DNA of 64,000 nt from Bradyrhizobium sp. AUGA SZCCT0283 (lineage in GTDB: Bacteria > Pseudomonadota > Alphaproteobacteria > Rhizobiales > Xanthobacteraceae). Below are positions 27,063 to 37,251 of the stretch, one piece after another; position 1 is the stretch's first letter, and the number at the start of each line of letters is the position of its first letter. The stretch spans positions 59,633-123,632 of the forward strand of contig NZ_JAFCLU010000022.1 of assembly GCF_018130385.1 (NCBI RefSeq), given 5' to 3'. A model generated the notes under the pieces. That model had not been told where the DNA came from. It saw only the letters and a list, made by a program, of their open reading frames with translations, and did no database searches. Both the position numbers and the translations under genes were made by a program.

Positions 27063-27987
27063 GCTGCAGACCGAACCAGGAAACCATGATCGCCGCCAGC
27101 AGGAACGGAATCATCGCATTCGATATCGCCGCGCCCTCGCCAAGGGTGCCGCCGATGATCGCGCGCTGATAGGACAGCGTCGCCATCAAATGTGTGGCAT
27201 TGACCGGGCCGCCGCGCGTCATCGCCCAGATCAGCTGGAAGTCGGTGAAGGTGAACAGCACCGAAAACGTCATCACGACAGCGATGATGGGCGTCAGCAG
27301 CGGATAGGTGATGAAGCGGAATCGTTGCCAGCTGGTCGCGCCATCGAGCGTCGCGGCTTCGTAAAGCGATGGCGACACCGTCTGCAGGCCCGCCAGCAGC
27401 GTGATCGCGACGAAGGGAACACCGCGCCAGATATTGGCGAAGATCACGCAGATCCGCGCCCAGGTAACATCGCCGAGGAAATTGATATTCTCGGTGATCA
27501 ATCCCATCTGCTTCAGCGACCACGAGATGATCGAGAATTGCGAATCGAAGATCCACCAGAACGCCAGCGCGGATAGCACGGTCGGCACGATGAACGGGAT
27601 CAGTACCAGTGCGCGCAGCATGGCCTTGAATGGCATGTTCTCGTTCAACAGCAGCGCTAGATAGAGACCGATCGCAAATTTGATGGCGCTCGCGATCGTC
27701 GTGTAGAGCAGCGTATTGAACACCGACAACCAGAAAATCGAGTCGTCCCACAACCACTCGTAATTCTCGGTCCCGATGAAATGGCCCGGCCGCCCGATGC
27801 GCGCGTCGGTGAACGAAATCCAGACCCCCAAACCCAACGGATAAGCCAGGAACAGGATCAGGAATGCCATCGCCGGAAGCATGAACCAGAAGCCGAGCCA
27901 GTTGCGATTAGCCCTGAGCAGATCCCACCTGGTGGCCTCGCGGATCGGCCGCCTGGCGGCCTTGGGTTCGAGTGCGATGTCAACCAT
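27028..27987 (-). CDS. Carbohydrate ABC transporter permease (MalF/UgpA type)
   Basis: A 319-aa permease with about six membrane helices. The EAA loop (YEAATLDGATSWQRFRFITYPLL, near residue 215) is present. It partners the MalG-type permease downstream, the ATPase at 29441 and the binding protein at 28085. The C-terminus (RRKWQQGENND) ends in the duplicated segment described separately. Confidence 0.92.
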   Translation of the reverse strand: MVDIALEPKAARRPIREATRWDLLRANRNWLGFWFMLPAMAFLILFLAYPLGLGVWISFTDARIGRPGHFIGTENYEWLWDDSIFWLSVFNTLLYTTIASAIKFAIGLYLALLLNENMPFKAMLRALVLIPFIVPTVLSALAFWWIFDSQFSIISWSLKQMGLITENINFLGDVTWARICVIFANIWRGVPFVAITLLAGLQTVSPSLYEAATLDGATSWQRFRFITYPLLTPIIAVVMTFSVLFTFTDFQLIWAMTRGGPVNATHLMATLSYQRAIIGGTLGEGAAISNAMIPFLLAAIMVSWFGLQRRKWQQGENND

Positions 27988-28020
27988 TGGCGAAATCCCG
28001 AAATGTCATCGGCGGCGCTG

Positions 28021-28052
28021 CCGCCTCTTCCGTATCTGTTTGGAAGAGGCGG
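28021..28052. promoter_or_regulatory. Intercistronic hairpin after the binding-protein gene
   Basis: CCGCCTCTTCC and GGAAGAGGCGG form a perfect 11-bp stem around a 10-base loop, between the binding-protein stop (28085) and the permease start (27987). It has no T-run. Such hairpins commonly protect or partly terminate the binding-protein message so that it exceeds permease message. Confidence 0.65.
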
Positions 28053-28084
28053 GCCGCAGTCGCCTGCGGCTCGCCCCGTCGTCG

Positions 28085-29404
28085 TCAGCGATAGATGCGC
28101 TTCAACTGCCGCTCGGCAATCGCGATCGCGCCCTTGGCGTCTTCGCGGCCGGTGCAGTAGTTGGCGAACATGTCGACCACCAGGAAGTCGGCGATCGCGG
28201 TCGCCGCCTTCTCGCCGGGCGTACCGATGCCGGAAGCAGGCAGCGCCCGCTTGCTGGCCTGGCTGAACACCTGGTTCTTCGGGTCGGCGGTCCAGACCGG
28301 CGAGTTATCGTAGGCGTTGAGCGTGTGGGTCAGATAGCCCCGCGCACCCGTCAGCCACTTGTCGTAGTTTTCCTTCTCCAGCATGAAGGCGATAAAGGCT
28401 TTCGCCGCGTTCGGGTATTTGGTGAACTTGAACGCCAGGATCGGAACCGTGAGCTGCAGCTCGGTCGGCTTGCCGATCGGACCGACTGGATACAGCGCGT
28501 GATAGGTGTCCTCGGTGAGTTCCTTCTTGGTCGGATCGTCCTTGGCCGCGACATAGATCGAAATGCCGTTGGCGGTACAATAGAGTTCACCCGACAGGAA
28601 TGCCTTGTTGTTGGAGCCGTCGTTCCAGGAAGCGACACCGGGAATGAAGGTGTCGGTAAGCGCCTTGGTGTATTCCAGCGCCTTCAAGGTCTCCGGCGAA
28701 TTGATGATGACCTTGTCGCTCTTGTCGACCGTGTAGGCGCCGTGGCCCCACAGCATCCAGTGCAGCCAACCGTTGGCGTCGCCCGAGGCGTGACCGAGCG
28801 CCATGCCGGCCGGCGTGTTATTCTTCTTGAGCGCCTTGCAGAGTTCGAGGAAGCCCGGGAAGTCCTTCGGGAATTCATTGAAACCGGCTTTTTCGACGGC
28901 CGATTTGCGGTAGGTCATGTAGCCGCCGATGGTGGCGACGGGAATGCCGAGCCAGTTGTTGCCCTGCTTGCATGTGATGGCTGCCGCATCGGTCCACCCG
29001 CCATACTTCTTGCCGAGGTAATCGGCGACGTCGTTCATCTGCAGCACCTGGGTCGGGAAAAGCTGCGGCAACGTATGCAGACCCCAGACGACATCGAGGC
29101 CCGAGCCGGTGTTGGCGGCGACCGAAGCCTTCGGCTGCACGTCCTCGAAGGATTCGCTGAAGACGTTCATCTCGACGCCGGTGGCGGTCTTGAACGCCGC
29201 GACCATGGCGTTGAAGGCGTCGTCCTCGGCAGGAACGAAGCGTTTCCAGCGCATCACCGTGAGCTTGGCGCCCTTCTCCGGCTTCCACGGCGCCGCTTGC
29301 GCCCAGGCCTTGGCGAAGTCGAGTAGTGCCGGCCCCGTAAGCGCGCCGGCCGCCGCCAGCGCGGTGCCGCCCTGAAGCAGAGTGCGGCGAGTAAAGTCTT
29401 GCAT
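28085..29404 (-). CDS. ABC transporter sugar-binding protein (family 1), Tat-type leader
   Basis: A 439-aa periplasmic solute-binding protein. The leader has a twin arginine (MQDFTRRTLLQGG) and a hydrophobic stretch ending in AWAQA, so Tat export is likely. The mature part is a type-1 carbohydrate-binding protein (VMRWKRFVPAEDDAFNAMVAAF; NDGSNNKAFLSGE; FIAFMLEKENYDKWL). It lies between the ATPase and permease genes. The ligand is unknown; the surrounding enzymes suggest a sugar acid or its oligomer. Confidence 0.9.
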   Translation of the reverse strand: MQDFTRRTLLQGGTALAAAGALTGPALLDFAKAWAQAAPWKPEKGAKLTVMRWKRFVPAEDDAFNAMVAAFKTATGVEMNVFSESFEDVQPKASVAANTGSGLDVVWGLHTLPQLFPTQVLQMNDVADYLGKKYGGWTDAAAITCKQGNNWLGIPVATIGGYMTYRKSAVEKAGFNEFPKDFPGFLELCKALKKNNTPAGMALGHASGDANGWLHWMLWGHGAYTVDKSDKVIINSPETLKALEYTKALTDTFIPGVASWNDGSNNKAFLSGELYCTANGISIYVAAKDDPTKKELTEDTYHALYPVGPIGKPTELQLTVPILAFKFTKYPNAAKAFIAFMLEKENYDKWLTGARGYLTHTLNAYDNSPVWTADPKNQVFSQASKRALPASGIGTPGEKAATAIADFLVVDMFANYCTGREDAKGAIAIAERQLKRIYR

Positions 29405-29440
29405 AGTCGATCCTCCCTTTGAAATTTGATTATATATTTT

Positions 29441-30508
<1,068 letters not shown>

Positions 30509-30644
30509 CGAACTCTCTCCCCTCATTTCTGTTTTGTGGCGCCGCGGGTGGACGGCGGCGCCCTGCTGTCTTTTCGACTCTGATGCCGGAAGCCGAATTC
30601 AACCGTCATCATCATCCGCAGTTTGGCGGTTTTTAGCAATCCGA

Positions 30645-30658
30645 TGGTAGCGCTGTCA
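30645..30658. promoter_or_regulatory. LacI-type operator O1
   Basis: TGGTAGCGCTGTCA is a near-palindrome centred on AGCGCT, placed between the divergent ATPase operon and lacI genes. It matches the site at 31773 at 11 consecutive bases (ATGGTAGCGCT). Palindromes centred on a CG dyad are typical of LacI/GntR-type operators. Confidence 0.75.
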
Positions 30659-30700
30659 ATAATTGTTCAAACGTCTGATCTGTTGTGATATGAGCGCAAG

Positions 30701-31732
30701 ATGGGACGAAAACAGACAAAGTCTGGCAAAATCCGCCTCACCGAGGTCGCCAAGCTTGCTGGCGTCAGCCCGATCACGGCATCGCGCTTCTTCAGGAATC
30801 CAGAGGCGCTGTCGTTGAGCAAGCGGGAACGCGTCGATAGCGCCGTGAAGGAACTGGGTTATGTACCCAATCTCGCCGCGCGTGCGCTGGCCTCGCATCG
30901 CACCGAAGTCATCGGCGTCGTGATCCCTTCCCTCACCAACAACGTGTTCGCAGATGTATTGCGCGGCGTCTACGATTCTTCCGAAGGCAGCCGCTACAGC
31001 ATCCAGCTTGCCAACACCCGCTACAGTATATTGCAGGAAGAGAAACTCCTGCGTCTGTTCCGCGCGCAGAAGCCGGCGGGACTGATCGTGACCGGCATCA
31101 ACCAGACCGCGGAATCGCGCGCGATTCTGGAGTCCATGAATTGCCCGGTCACTCAGATCATGGAGATTGGCGACAGTCCGGTCGACATGATGGTTGGTTT
31201 CTCGCACTACGATGCAGGTTTTGCGGCCATCTCTCACATTCTCGAGCAAGGGTGCCGGCGCATCGGATTTCTCGGTGCACGAATGGATCCTCGCGTACAG
31301 CGGCGGTTCGAAGGGTATCGTGATGCCATGAAAGCGGCCTCCCTGTTCGATCCGAACCTCGTTGTCACCACCTCCGTACCAACCACCGTCACGCTTGGCG
31401 GCACACTGTTCGCCGATCTTCTCGCCCAAGCCCCCGACATCGACGCGGTCTTCTGCGTCAACGATGACCTTGCTCTCGGCGTTCTGTTTGAATGCCAGCG
31501 CCGCCAGATATCGGTTCCCGGTGACCTGTCCATTGTCGGCTTCAACGACCTGGAGTTCATGGCTTCCGCCGTCCCCTCGCTCACCAGCGTGCGCACCAAT
31601 CGCTATGAAATGGGTCGGCACGCCGTCACAATGGTGATCGACGCGATCGAGGGCCGTCGACCGCAAGAGCCGGTTCTCGACCTTGGTTTCCAGTTGATGG
31701 TCCGCGAAAGCTCGATGCCGCAATCCGCGTGA
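30701..31732 (+). CDS. LacI/GntR-type transcriptional regulator
   Basis: A 343-aa LacI-family regulator. The helix-turn-helix is residues about 13-33 (LTEVAKLAGVSPITASRFFRN) with the hinge YVPNLAARALASHRT, then a periplasmic-binding-protein-like effector domain (VIGVVIPSLTNNVFADVL onward). The closest named group by pattern is gluconate-type GntR. It is divergent from the ABC operon and upstream of the dehydratase operon; the operators on both sides make it the likely repressor of both. Confidence 0.92.
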   Translation: MGRKQTKSGKIRLTEVAKLAGVSPITASRFFRNPEALSLSKRERVDSAVKELGYVPNLAARALASHRTEVIGVVIPSLTNNVFADVLRGVYDSSEGSRYSIQLANTRYSILQEEKLLRLFRAQKPAGLIVTGINQTAESRAILESMNCPVTQIMEIGDSPVDMMVGFSHYDAGFAAISHILEQGCRRIGFLGARMDPRVQRRFEGYRDAMKAASLFDPNLVVTTSVPTTVTLGGTLFADLLAQAPDIDAVFCVNDDLALGVLFECQRRQISVPGDLSIVGFNDLEFMASAVPSLTSVRTNRYEMGRHAVTMVIDAIEGRRPQEPVLDLGFQLMVRESSMPQSA

Positions 31733-31772
31733 TGATGGCCATCTCCGGAAGCGGTTACGCGTGGACAGAAAA

Positions 31773-31786
31773 TGGTAGCGCTATCT
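31773..31786. promoter_or_regulatory. LacI-type operator O2
   Basis: TGGTAGCGCTATCT, with GGTAGCGCTATC one base short of a perfect 12-bp palindrome, is 131 bases before the dehydratase ATG and shares its core with the site at 30645. It places the dehydratase/SDR operon in the same regulon as the ABC operon. Confidence 0.75.
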
Positions 31787-31916
31787 TTTGAGCCGAATTA
31801 AGATCGAATGGCTCAGACGGGAGAAGGCAAGCGCGTTGCAGCGGATGAAATTCTTGGCATGGTGCATCGCTGCCGTGACTTAAGCCGTCCACGAGTTTGC
31901 AGTGCGGGAGGAACCA

Positions 31917-33734
31917 ATGAAAAACAACGACAACAAAGCTGCCAATGGCAAGGGCCGAAGACTACGTTCCCTCGAGTGGTTCGACAACCCGCATAACCCG
32001 GGAATGACCGCGCTCTATCTCGAGCGTTACCTCAACTACGGCCTGACCCGCGAGGAATTGCAGTCCGGCAAGCCGATCATCGGCATCGCCCAGACCGGCA
32101 ATGACCTGTCGCCATGCAACCGGCACCATCTCGAACTGGCGCACCGGGTGCGCGAGGGCATCCGGGCGGCCGGCGGCATCGCGATGGAATTTCCGACGCA
32201 TCCGATCCAGGAAACCGGCAAGCGGCCGACCGCGGCGCTCGACCGCAACCTCGCCTATCTCGGCCTGGTCGAGATCCTGTTCGGCTATCCGCTCGACGGC
32301 GTGGTGCTGACCACCGGCTGCGACAAGACCACGCCGGCCTGCCTGATGGCGGCGGCGACCGTCAATCTGCCCGCGATCGTGCTTTCGGGTGGTCCGATGC
32401 TGAACGGCTGGTTCAACGGAGAGCGCACCGGATCCGGCACCATCGTCTGGAAGCAACGCGAACGGCTTGCCGCCGGCGAGATCGACTACAACGAATTTAT
32501 CGAAATCGTGGCGTCCTCGGCGCCGTCGGTCGGCCACTGCAACACCATGGGCACCGCCTCGACCATGAACTCGCTTGCGGAAGCGCTCGGCATGTCGTTG
32601 CCCGGATGTGCGGCGATCCCCGCGCCCTACCGCGAACGCGGCCAGATCGCCTATGAGACCGGAAAACGGATCGTTGAGATGGTCTGGGAGGACCTCAAGC
32701 CTTCTGACATCCTGACCCGCAAGGCGTTCGAGAACTGCATCGTGGTGAATTCGGCGATCGGCGGCTCGACCAATGCGCCGATCCATATCAACGCGCTGGC
32801 GCGGCATATCGGCGTCGAGCTCTCGATCGACGACTGGCAGAAACACGGCCATGACATCCCGCTCTTGGTGAACATGCAGCCGGCCGGCTTCTATCTCGGC
32901 GAGGAGTATCATCGCGCCGGCGGCGTGCCGGCGGTGGTGCGCGAATTGATGGCGCACAAGCGCATCCATGAGGACGCCGTGACGGTCAACGGCCGCACCA
33001 TGGGCGAGAACTGCCGCGACGCGGCCAAGCCCGACGGCGACGTGATCTGGAGCTACGACAAGCCGCTGGTGAAGGATGCGGGCTTCCTGGTGCTGCGCGG
33101 CAACCTGTTCGATTCAGCGATCATGAAGACCAGCGTGATCTCGAAGGAATTCCGCGACCGCTATTTGATCAATCCCAAAGACCCGAATGCGTTCGAAGGC
33201 CGCGCCATCGTGTTCGAGGGGCCTGAGGATTATCATCACCGTATCGACGATCCCTCGCTCAACATCGACGAGCACTGCGTGCTGTTCATCCGCGGCGCCG
33301 GGCCGATCGGCTATCCCGGCGGCGCCGAGGTCGTCAACATGCAGCCGCCGGCGGCGCTGATCAAACGCGGTATCCTGTCGCTGCCCTGCATCGGCGACGG
33401 AAGGCAGTCCGGCACTTCGGGCTCGCCGTCGATCCTCAACGCCTCGCCGGAGGCTGCCGCCGACGGCGGGCTCGCGATCCTGCGGACCGGCGACAAGGTC
33501 CGCATCGACCTCAACAAGGGCGACGCCAACATCCTGATCACGAGCGACGAGTTGAAGAGGCGTCGCGCTGAGCTCAAGGACAAGGGCGGCTTCCCCTACC
33601 CGGCCAACCAGACGCCGTGGCAGGAGGTCTATCGTTCGACCGTCGGGCAGCAGGCCACCGGCGCCTGCATGGAGCTCGCCACACGCTATCAAAATATTGC
33701 GGGCACAGTCGGCGTGGCGCGGGATAATCATTAG
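31917..33734 (+). CDS. IlvD/Edd-family sugar-acid dehydratase
   Basis: A 605-aa Fe-S dehydratase of the IlvD/EDD family. The cysteine ligand motifs are present (TTGCDKTTPACLMA near residue 135 and VGHCNTMGTASTMN near 205). Length and sequence match the arabinonate/xylonate/galactonate-type dehydratases rather than IlvD proper. It should convert an aldonate to a 2-keto-3-deoxy acid, feeding kdgK and eda. The start at 31917 follows CGGGAGG; an in-frame start at 31902 is also possible. Confidence 0.88.
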   Translation: MKNNDNKAANGKGRRLRSLEWFDNPHNPGMTALYLERYLNYGLTREELQSGKPIIGIAQTGNDLSPCNRHHLELAHRVREGIRAAGGIAMEFPTHPIQETGKRPTAALDRNLAYLGLVEILFGYPLDGVVLTTGCDKTTPACLMAAATVNLPAIVLSGGPMLNGWFNGERTGSGTIVWKQRERLAAGEIDYNEFIEIVASSAPSVGHCNTMGTASTMNSLAEALGMSLPGCAAIPAPYRERGQIAYETGKRIVEMVWEDLKPSDILTRKAFENCIVVNSAIGGSTNAPIHINALARHIGVELSIDDWQKHGHDIPLLVNMQPAGFYLGEEYHRAGGVPAVVRELMAHKRIHEDAVTVNGRTMGENCRDAAKPDGDVIWSYDKPLVKDAGFLVLRGNLFDSAIMKTSVISKEFRDRYLINPKDPNAFEGRAIVFEGPEDYHHRIDDPSLNIDEHCVLFIRGAGPIGYPGGAEVVNMQPPAALIKRGILSLPCIGDGRQSGTSGSPSILNASPEAAADGGLAILRTGDKVRIDLNKGDANILITSDELKRRRAELKDKGGFPYPANQTPWQEVYRSTVGQQATGACMELATRYQNIAGTVGVARDNH

Positions 33735-33757
33735 GCAACCGCTCATCAAGCAGCCAC

Positions 33758-33882
33758 CGTCATTGCGAGCGCAGCGAAGCAATCCAGAAAATTCCACCCG
33801 TGGAAGAAGTCTGGATTGCTTTGTCGCGGAGTTTATCATCGGGCCGGCCGGAGGCCGGACCCGTTGGCTCCTCGCAATGACG
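33758..33882. repeat. Palindromic intergenic repeat, family C
   Basis: The element starts CGTCATTGCGAGCGCAGCGA and ends CTCGCAATGACG, with AAGCAATCCAG and CTGGATTGCTT as inner arms. A related copy is at 56132-56215. It separates the dehydratase and the first SDR gene. Confidence 0.85.
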
Positions 33883-33907
33883 AAAGAGGAAACAAGGAGA
33901 AGAAAAA

Positions 33908-34642
33908 ATGTCAGACCGCCTGAAGGGCAAGCGCGCCTTCGTCACCGCTGCCGCCGTCGGAATTGGTCGCGCCTGCGCGGTGGCCTTTGCGCGTGAAGGG
34001 GCAACGGTGTTCGCCACCGACATCGACGAGGCCAAGCTCGCCGTGCTCAAGAGCGAAGGCATCGCCGAAGTGGCAAGGCTCGACGTACGGGACAGCGCGG
34101 CCGTCGCCGCCATGGCCAAGCGCGCCGGCAAGACCGACATCCTGCTCAACGCCGCAGGCTTCGTGCATCATGGCACTGTGCTGGATTGCTCCGACGAGGA
34201 CTGGGATTTTTCCTTCGACCTCAACGTCAAATCGATGCACCGCACGATCCGCGCGTTCCTGCCGGGCATGCTGGAAAGTGGCCGCGGCGCGATCGTGAAC
34301 ATCTCGTCGGCTGCGGGTGTCTTCAAGGCCGCGCCGAACCGCTACGTCTACGGCGCAACCAAGGCCGCCGTCGCCGCGCTGACGCGTTCGGTTGCCGTCG
34401 ACTTCATCAGCAAGGGCGTGCGGTGCAATTGCATCTGCCCCGGCACCATTGAAACCCCTTCGATGCTGGATCGCGCCGCCGCCGCCGGCCCCAACGGACG
34501 CGAGATGTTCATCGCGCGGCAACCGATGGGACGGCTCGGCACCGCCGAGGAGATCGCCTCGCTCGCTGTCTATCTCGCCAGTGACGAAAGCGCGTTCACC
34601 ACGGGCGTCGCGCACGTCATCGACGGCGGCTGGACGCTGTAA
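33908..34642 (+). CDS. SDR oxidoreductase, BDH2/2-keto-3-deoxy-L-fuconate dehydrogenase-like
   Basis: A 244-aa classical SDR. The cofactor motif is TAAAVGIGRA; the catalytic Ser (NISSAAG), Tyr and Lys (YVYGATKAA) are intact. The stretch NAAGFVHHGTVLDCSDEDWDFSFDLNV is strikingly like the DHRS6/BDH2 group, which bacteria also use as 2-keto-3-deoxy-L-fuconate dehydrogenase. In this operon it probably oxidises a sugar or keto-deoxy acid. The family C repeat lies between it and the dehydratase, but spacing and strand still fit one operon. Confidence 0.85.
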   Translation: MSDRLKGKRAFVTAAAVGIGRACAVAFAREGATVFATDIDEAKLAVLKSEGIAEVARLDVRDSAAVAAMAKRAGKTDILLNAAGFVHHGTVLDCSDEDWDFSFDLNVKSMHRTIRAFLPGMLESGRGAIVNISSAAGVFKAAPNRYVYGATKAAVAALTRSVAVDFISKGVRCNCICPGTIETPSMLDRAAAAGPNGREMFIARQPMGRLGTAEEIASLAVYLASDESAFTTGVAHVIDGGWTL

Positions 34643-34649
34643 ACGCAAT

Positions 34650-34740
34650 CCTCATCCTGAGGAGCCGCGAAGCGGCGTCTCGAAGGATGGGCCACGGGCC
34701 TCATGGTACGAGACGCGCAAGAGCGCTCCTCACCATGAGG
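34650..34740. repeat. Palindromic intergenic repeat, family B
   Basis: Contains CCTCATCCTGAGGAGCCGC, GCGTCTCGAAGGAT and ACGAGACGC...CTCCTCACCATGAGG, the same modules as 12668-12797 in swapped order. It lies between two SDR genes. Confidence 0.85.
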
Positions 34741-34765
34741 AACATCGAGGGAAAGGACCACCTTC

Positions 34766-35512
34766 ATGAACAAGATCGACCTGAACGGCCGTTGTGCCGT
34801 CGTCACCGGTGGCGCCCAGGGCTTCGGGCGTGCGATCGCCGAGCGCTTCGTGGCTTCCGGGGCGAAAGTCGCGATCTGGGATCATGACCTGCCGTTTGCG
34901 GAAAAGACCGCCAGGGAAATCGGCCCGGCCGTCTCGGCGTTCAAGGTCGACGTCTCCGACCTCGCCGCGGTCGAGAACACCCGCGACGAGACACTGAAGG
35001 TGCTCGGCAAGATCGACATCCTCGTCAACAATGCCGGCATCGCCGGCGTCAACAAGACGGTGTGGGAAACCGACCTCGACGAATGGCGCAAGGTGCTGCG
35101 CATCAATCTCGACGGTCCGTTCATCTGCTGCAAGGCGGTGGTGCCGGCGATGCTGCAGCAGAAATACGGCCGCATCGTCAACATTGCGTCCATCGCCGGC
35201 AAGGAAGGCAACCCCAACGCCGCGCATTATTCGGCCTCGAAGGCCGGCCTGATCGCCCTGACCAAGTCGCTCGGCAAGGAACTCGCCCAGCACGACATCC
35301 TCGTCAACGCGGTGACACCAGCGGCGGCGAAAACCGCAATCTTCGACCAGCTGACGCAGCAGCACATCGACTTCATGCTGTCGAAAATTCCGAAGGGTCG
35401 CTTTGTGCTGGTGGAAGAACTCGCGGCAATGGTGGCATGGCTGGCCTCAGAAGATTGCGCGTTCTCGACCGGTGCGGTGTTCGACATTTCCGGCGGCCGG
35501 GCGACCTATTGA
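34766..35512 (+). CDS. SDR oxidoreductase, sugar dehydrogenase-like
   Basis: A 248-aa classical SDR with TGGAQGFGRAIAE as the cofactor loop, NNAGIAG, NIASIAGKEG (catalytic Ser) and HYSASKAGLI (Tyr and Lys). By context it would be the first-step aldose or lactone-forming dehydrogenase of the sugar-acid pathway. AAAGGACCACCTTC precedes the ATG. The GFA gene follows one base after its stop. Confidence 0.85.
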   Translation: MNKIDLNGRCAVVTGGAQGFGRAIAERFVASGAKVAIWDHDLPFAEKTAREIGPAVSAFKVDVSDLAAVENTRDETLKVLGKIDILVNNAGIAGVNKTVWETDLDEWRKVLRINLDGPFICCKAVVPAMLQQKYGRIVNIASIAGKEGNPNAAHYSASKAGLIALTKSLGKELAQHDILVNAVTPAAAKTAIFDQLTQQHIDFMLSKIPKGRFVLVEELAAMVAWLASEDCAFSTGAVFDISGGRATY

Positions 35513-35513
35513 G

Positions 35514-35912
35514 ATGGGCACGATCCGGGAAGGCGGATGTTTCTGCGGCGCGGTCCGGTTCAAGACCGAGGGCGAGCCCCTCAATATCCGCATCTGCCAC
35601 TGCCGCAACTGCCAGAAGGCGATGGGCTCGCCGTTCTTTGCCCGCGCGCTGTTCGACCAGCGGGCGCTTATCGTCGAGGGTGAAACGGCGTGCTATCCGT
35701 CATCGGAGGCGCTCGACCGGGTGTTCTGCAGGGTATGCGGGACGCGGCTGTTTTCGCGGCGGACCAACGGCACCGCGGTCGGCGTCGCGCTCGCCGCCTT
35801 CGACGACCGCAACGCCTTTGCGCCGACCGAGCACATCTGGGTCTCGGAAAAGATGGCCTGGGTGCGGCTCGACGACGGTTTACCGCAATATCAGGAGACG
35901 GTTCCCCAGTGA
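35514..35912 (+). CDS. GFA (CENP-V/glutathione-dependent formaldehyde-activating) family protein
   Basis: A 132-aa zinc-binding protein of the GFA family: GGCFCGAVRF, CHCRNCQKAMGSPF and CRVCGTRLFSRR give the characteristic cysteine set. The enzymatic role of most GFA proteins is unknown, despite the name. ATG 35514 lies one base after the SDR stop, so translation is coupled. It closes the plus-strand operon. Confidence 0.85.
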   Translation: MGTIREGGCFCGAVRFKTEGEPLNIRICHCRNCQKAMGSPFFARALFDQRALIVEGETACYPSSEALDRVFCRVCGTRLFSRRTNGTAVGVALAAFDDRNAFAPTEHIWVSEKMAWVRLDDGLPQYQETVPQ

Positions 35913-35962
35913 CGCGGGCGTGCTAGGTTGCCGGCCTCGATGCGCAAACCAGGGCAGACCGC

Positions 35963-36643
35963 TTGAACATCTCACTCTACAGCATCTCGGTCTGGGTTCT
36001 CCCTCTCCTCATCGCCATCACCTTCCACGAGGCCGCGCACGCCTTTGTGGCATACAAGCTCGGCGACAATACCGCCTGGCAACTCGGCCGAGTCAGCTTC
36101 AACCCTCTCAAGCATATCGATCCGTTCGGGACCGTGATTCTTCCGGGTCTGCTGCTGCTGTCGCATTCGCCGTTCCTGTTCGGCTACGCCAAGCCGGTCC
36201 CGGTGAATTTCCGGAACCTGAACCATCCCCGGCTCGACATGGTCTGGGTGGCGCTGGCCGGTCCCGCCATCAACATCGTCCTGGCGACGATCGTGGCGTT
36301 TGCCTTCCATGCCCTGCCTTTGGTGCCGGCAGACGCCGCCAAATGGACGGCGGACAACCTCAAAAATGCTTTCCTGATCAATATCGTGCTGGCGATCTTC
36401 AACATGATGCCGATCCCGCCGCTGGACGGCGGCCGGGTCGCCGTCGGGCTGCTGCCGCGGGTGCTGGCTTACCCGCTGTCGCGGCTGGAACCCTACGGGA
36501 TGCTGATTTTGCTCGGCCTTTTGATCCTGCTTCCCGTCATCGGCGCGCAGCTCGGCCTAAATCTTGATGTTATTTCGACGATACTGCGGACACTGACCGG
36601 ATATGTGATGAGCGCGCTTCTCTTCATCACCGGCAACGCCTAA
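35963..36643 (+). CDS. Site-2 protease (M50) family membrane protein
   Basis: A 226-aa polytopic membrane metalloprotease of the short M50 group. The zinc motif is TFHEAAHAF (HEAAH, near residue 21) and the third ligand is in PIPPLDGGRVA (near residue 155). Both are intact. The apparent start is TTG at 35963, following AGGGCAGACCGC; I see no in-frame ATG that keeps the first helix. Its substrate is unknown, and it is probably unrelated to the sugar-acid operon before it. Confidence 0.82.
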   Translation: MNISLYSISVWVLPLLIAITFHEAAHAFVAYKLGDNTAWQLGRVSFNPLKHIDPFGTVILPGLLLLSHSPFLFGYAKPVPVNFRNLNHPRLDMVWVALAGPAINIVLATIVAFAFHALPLVPADAAKWTADNLKNAFLINIVLAIFNMMPIPPLDGGRVAVGLLPRVLAYPLSRLEPYGMLILLGLLILLPVIGAQLGLNLDVISTILRTLTGYVMSALLFITGNA

Positions 36644-36687
36644 ACTTCAAACAGAAAACAGAGGACAGGGAAGAATCGACCCGGGCC

Positions 36688-37119
36688 ATGGCGATAAAAG
36701 CTGCCGATATGTTGATTGCACGCCGCGCCGATACCCGTGCGAGGGCAGATTTTGCAACCTGGAAAATGCTGGCCAAGCTCAACGGCTTCTCCGCCCTGCC
36801 CGCCGAGGCGCAGAACTTTCTGGAAAGCTACCGGCAGTTGCTGGCGAGGATGACCGAGGCGGACGCCTCCGAGGCCACCATCCAGCTCATGTACAAGAGC
36901 TATTATGCCGAGATGGGCGGCTCCGGTACGCCCCCCGAGATTCCCTCGCGCGCGAGCGAGCCCGCCACCGATACCGGCAACGTTACCGCGTTCCGACGGC
37001 CGCCCCCGCGGCCGAAGCCAGCCGCATCCGGCCCGGCGACAAAACCAAGGCTCCCGGTGGCGCTGATCTTTGCGTGCCTCGCCGTGGTCTATGTCGGCAT
37101 CCGCTACTACTGGCGCTGA
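36688..37119 (+). CDS. Tail-anchored hypothetical protein
   Basis: A 143-aa protein with a helical N-terminal half (about 1-75), a low-complexity Pro/Ala/Arg linker (TAFRRPPPRPKPAASG) and a C-terminal transmembrane helix (LPVALIFACLAVVYVGIRYYWR). No catalytic motif is visible. It follows the site-2 protease by 44 bases and could be co-transcribed, even a partner or substrate, but that is a guess. Confidence 0.6.
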   Translation: MAIKAADMLIARRADTRARADFATWKMLAKLNGFSALPAEAQNFLESYRQLLARMTEADASEATIQLMYKSYYAEMGGSGTPPEIPSRASEPATDTGNVTAFRRPPPRPKPAASGPATKPRLPVALIFACLAVVYVGIRYYWR

Positions 37120-37251
37120 CGCCCTCCTCACATTGCTGAGCCTGCCTCTCGCGAATTCGCAGCGCAGCGGAATATTCGCGAATGATGACGTTTGATCGCA
37201 ACGGCTAGGCGGTTAAAACAAGGCCGGACATAATGGCTCCATTCGCTTGGA

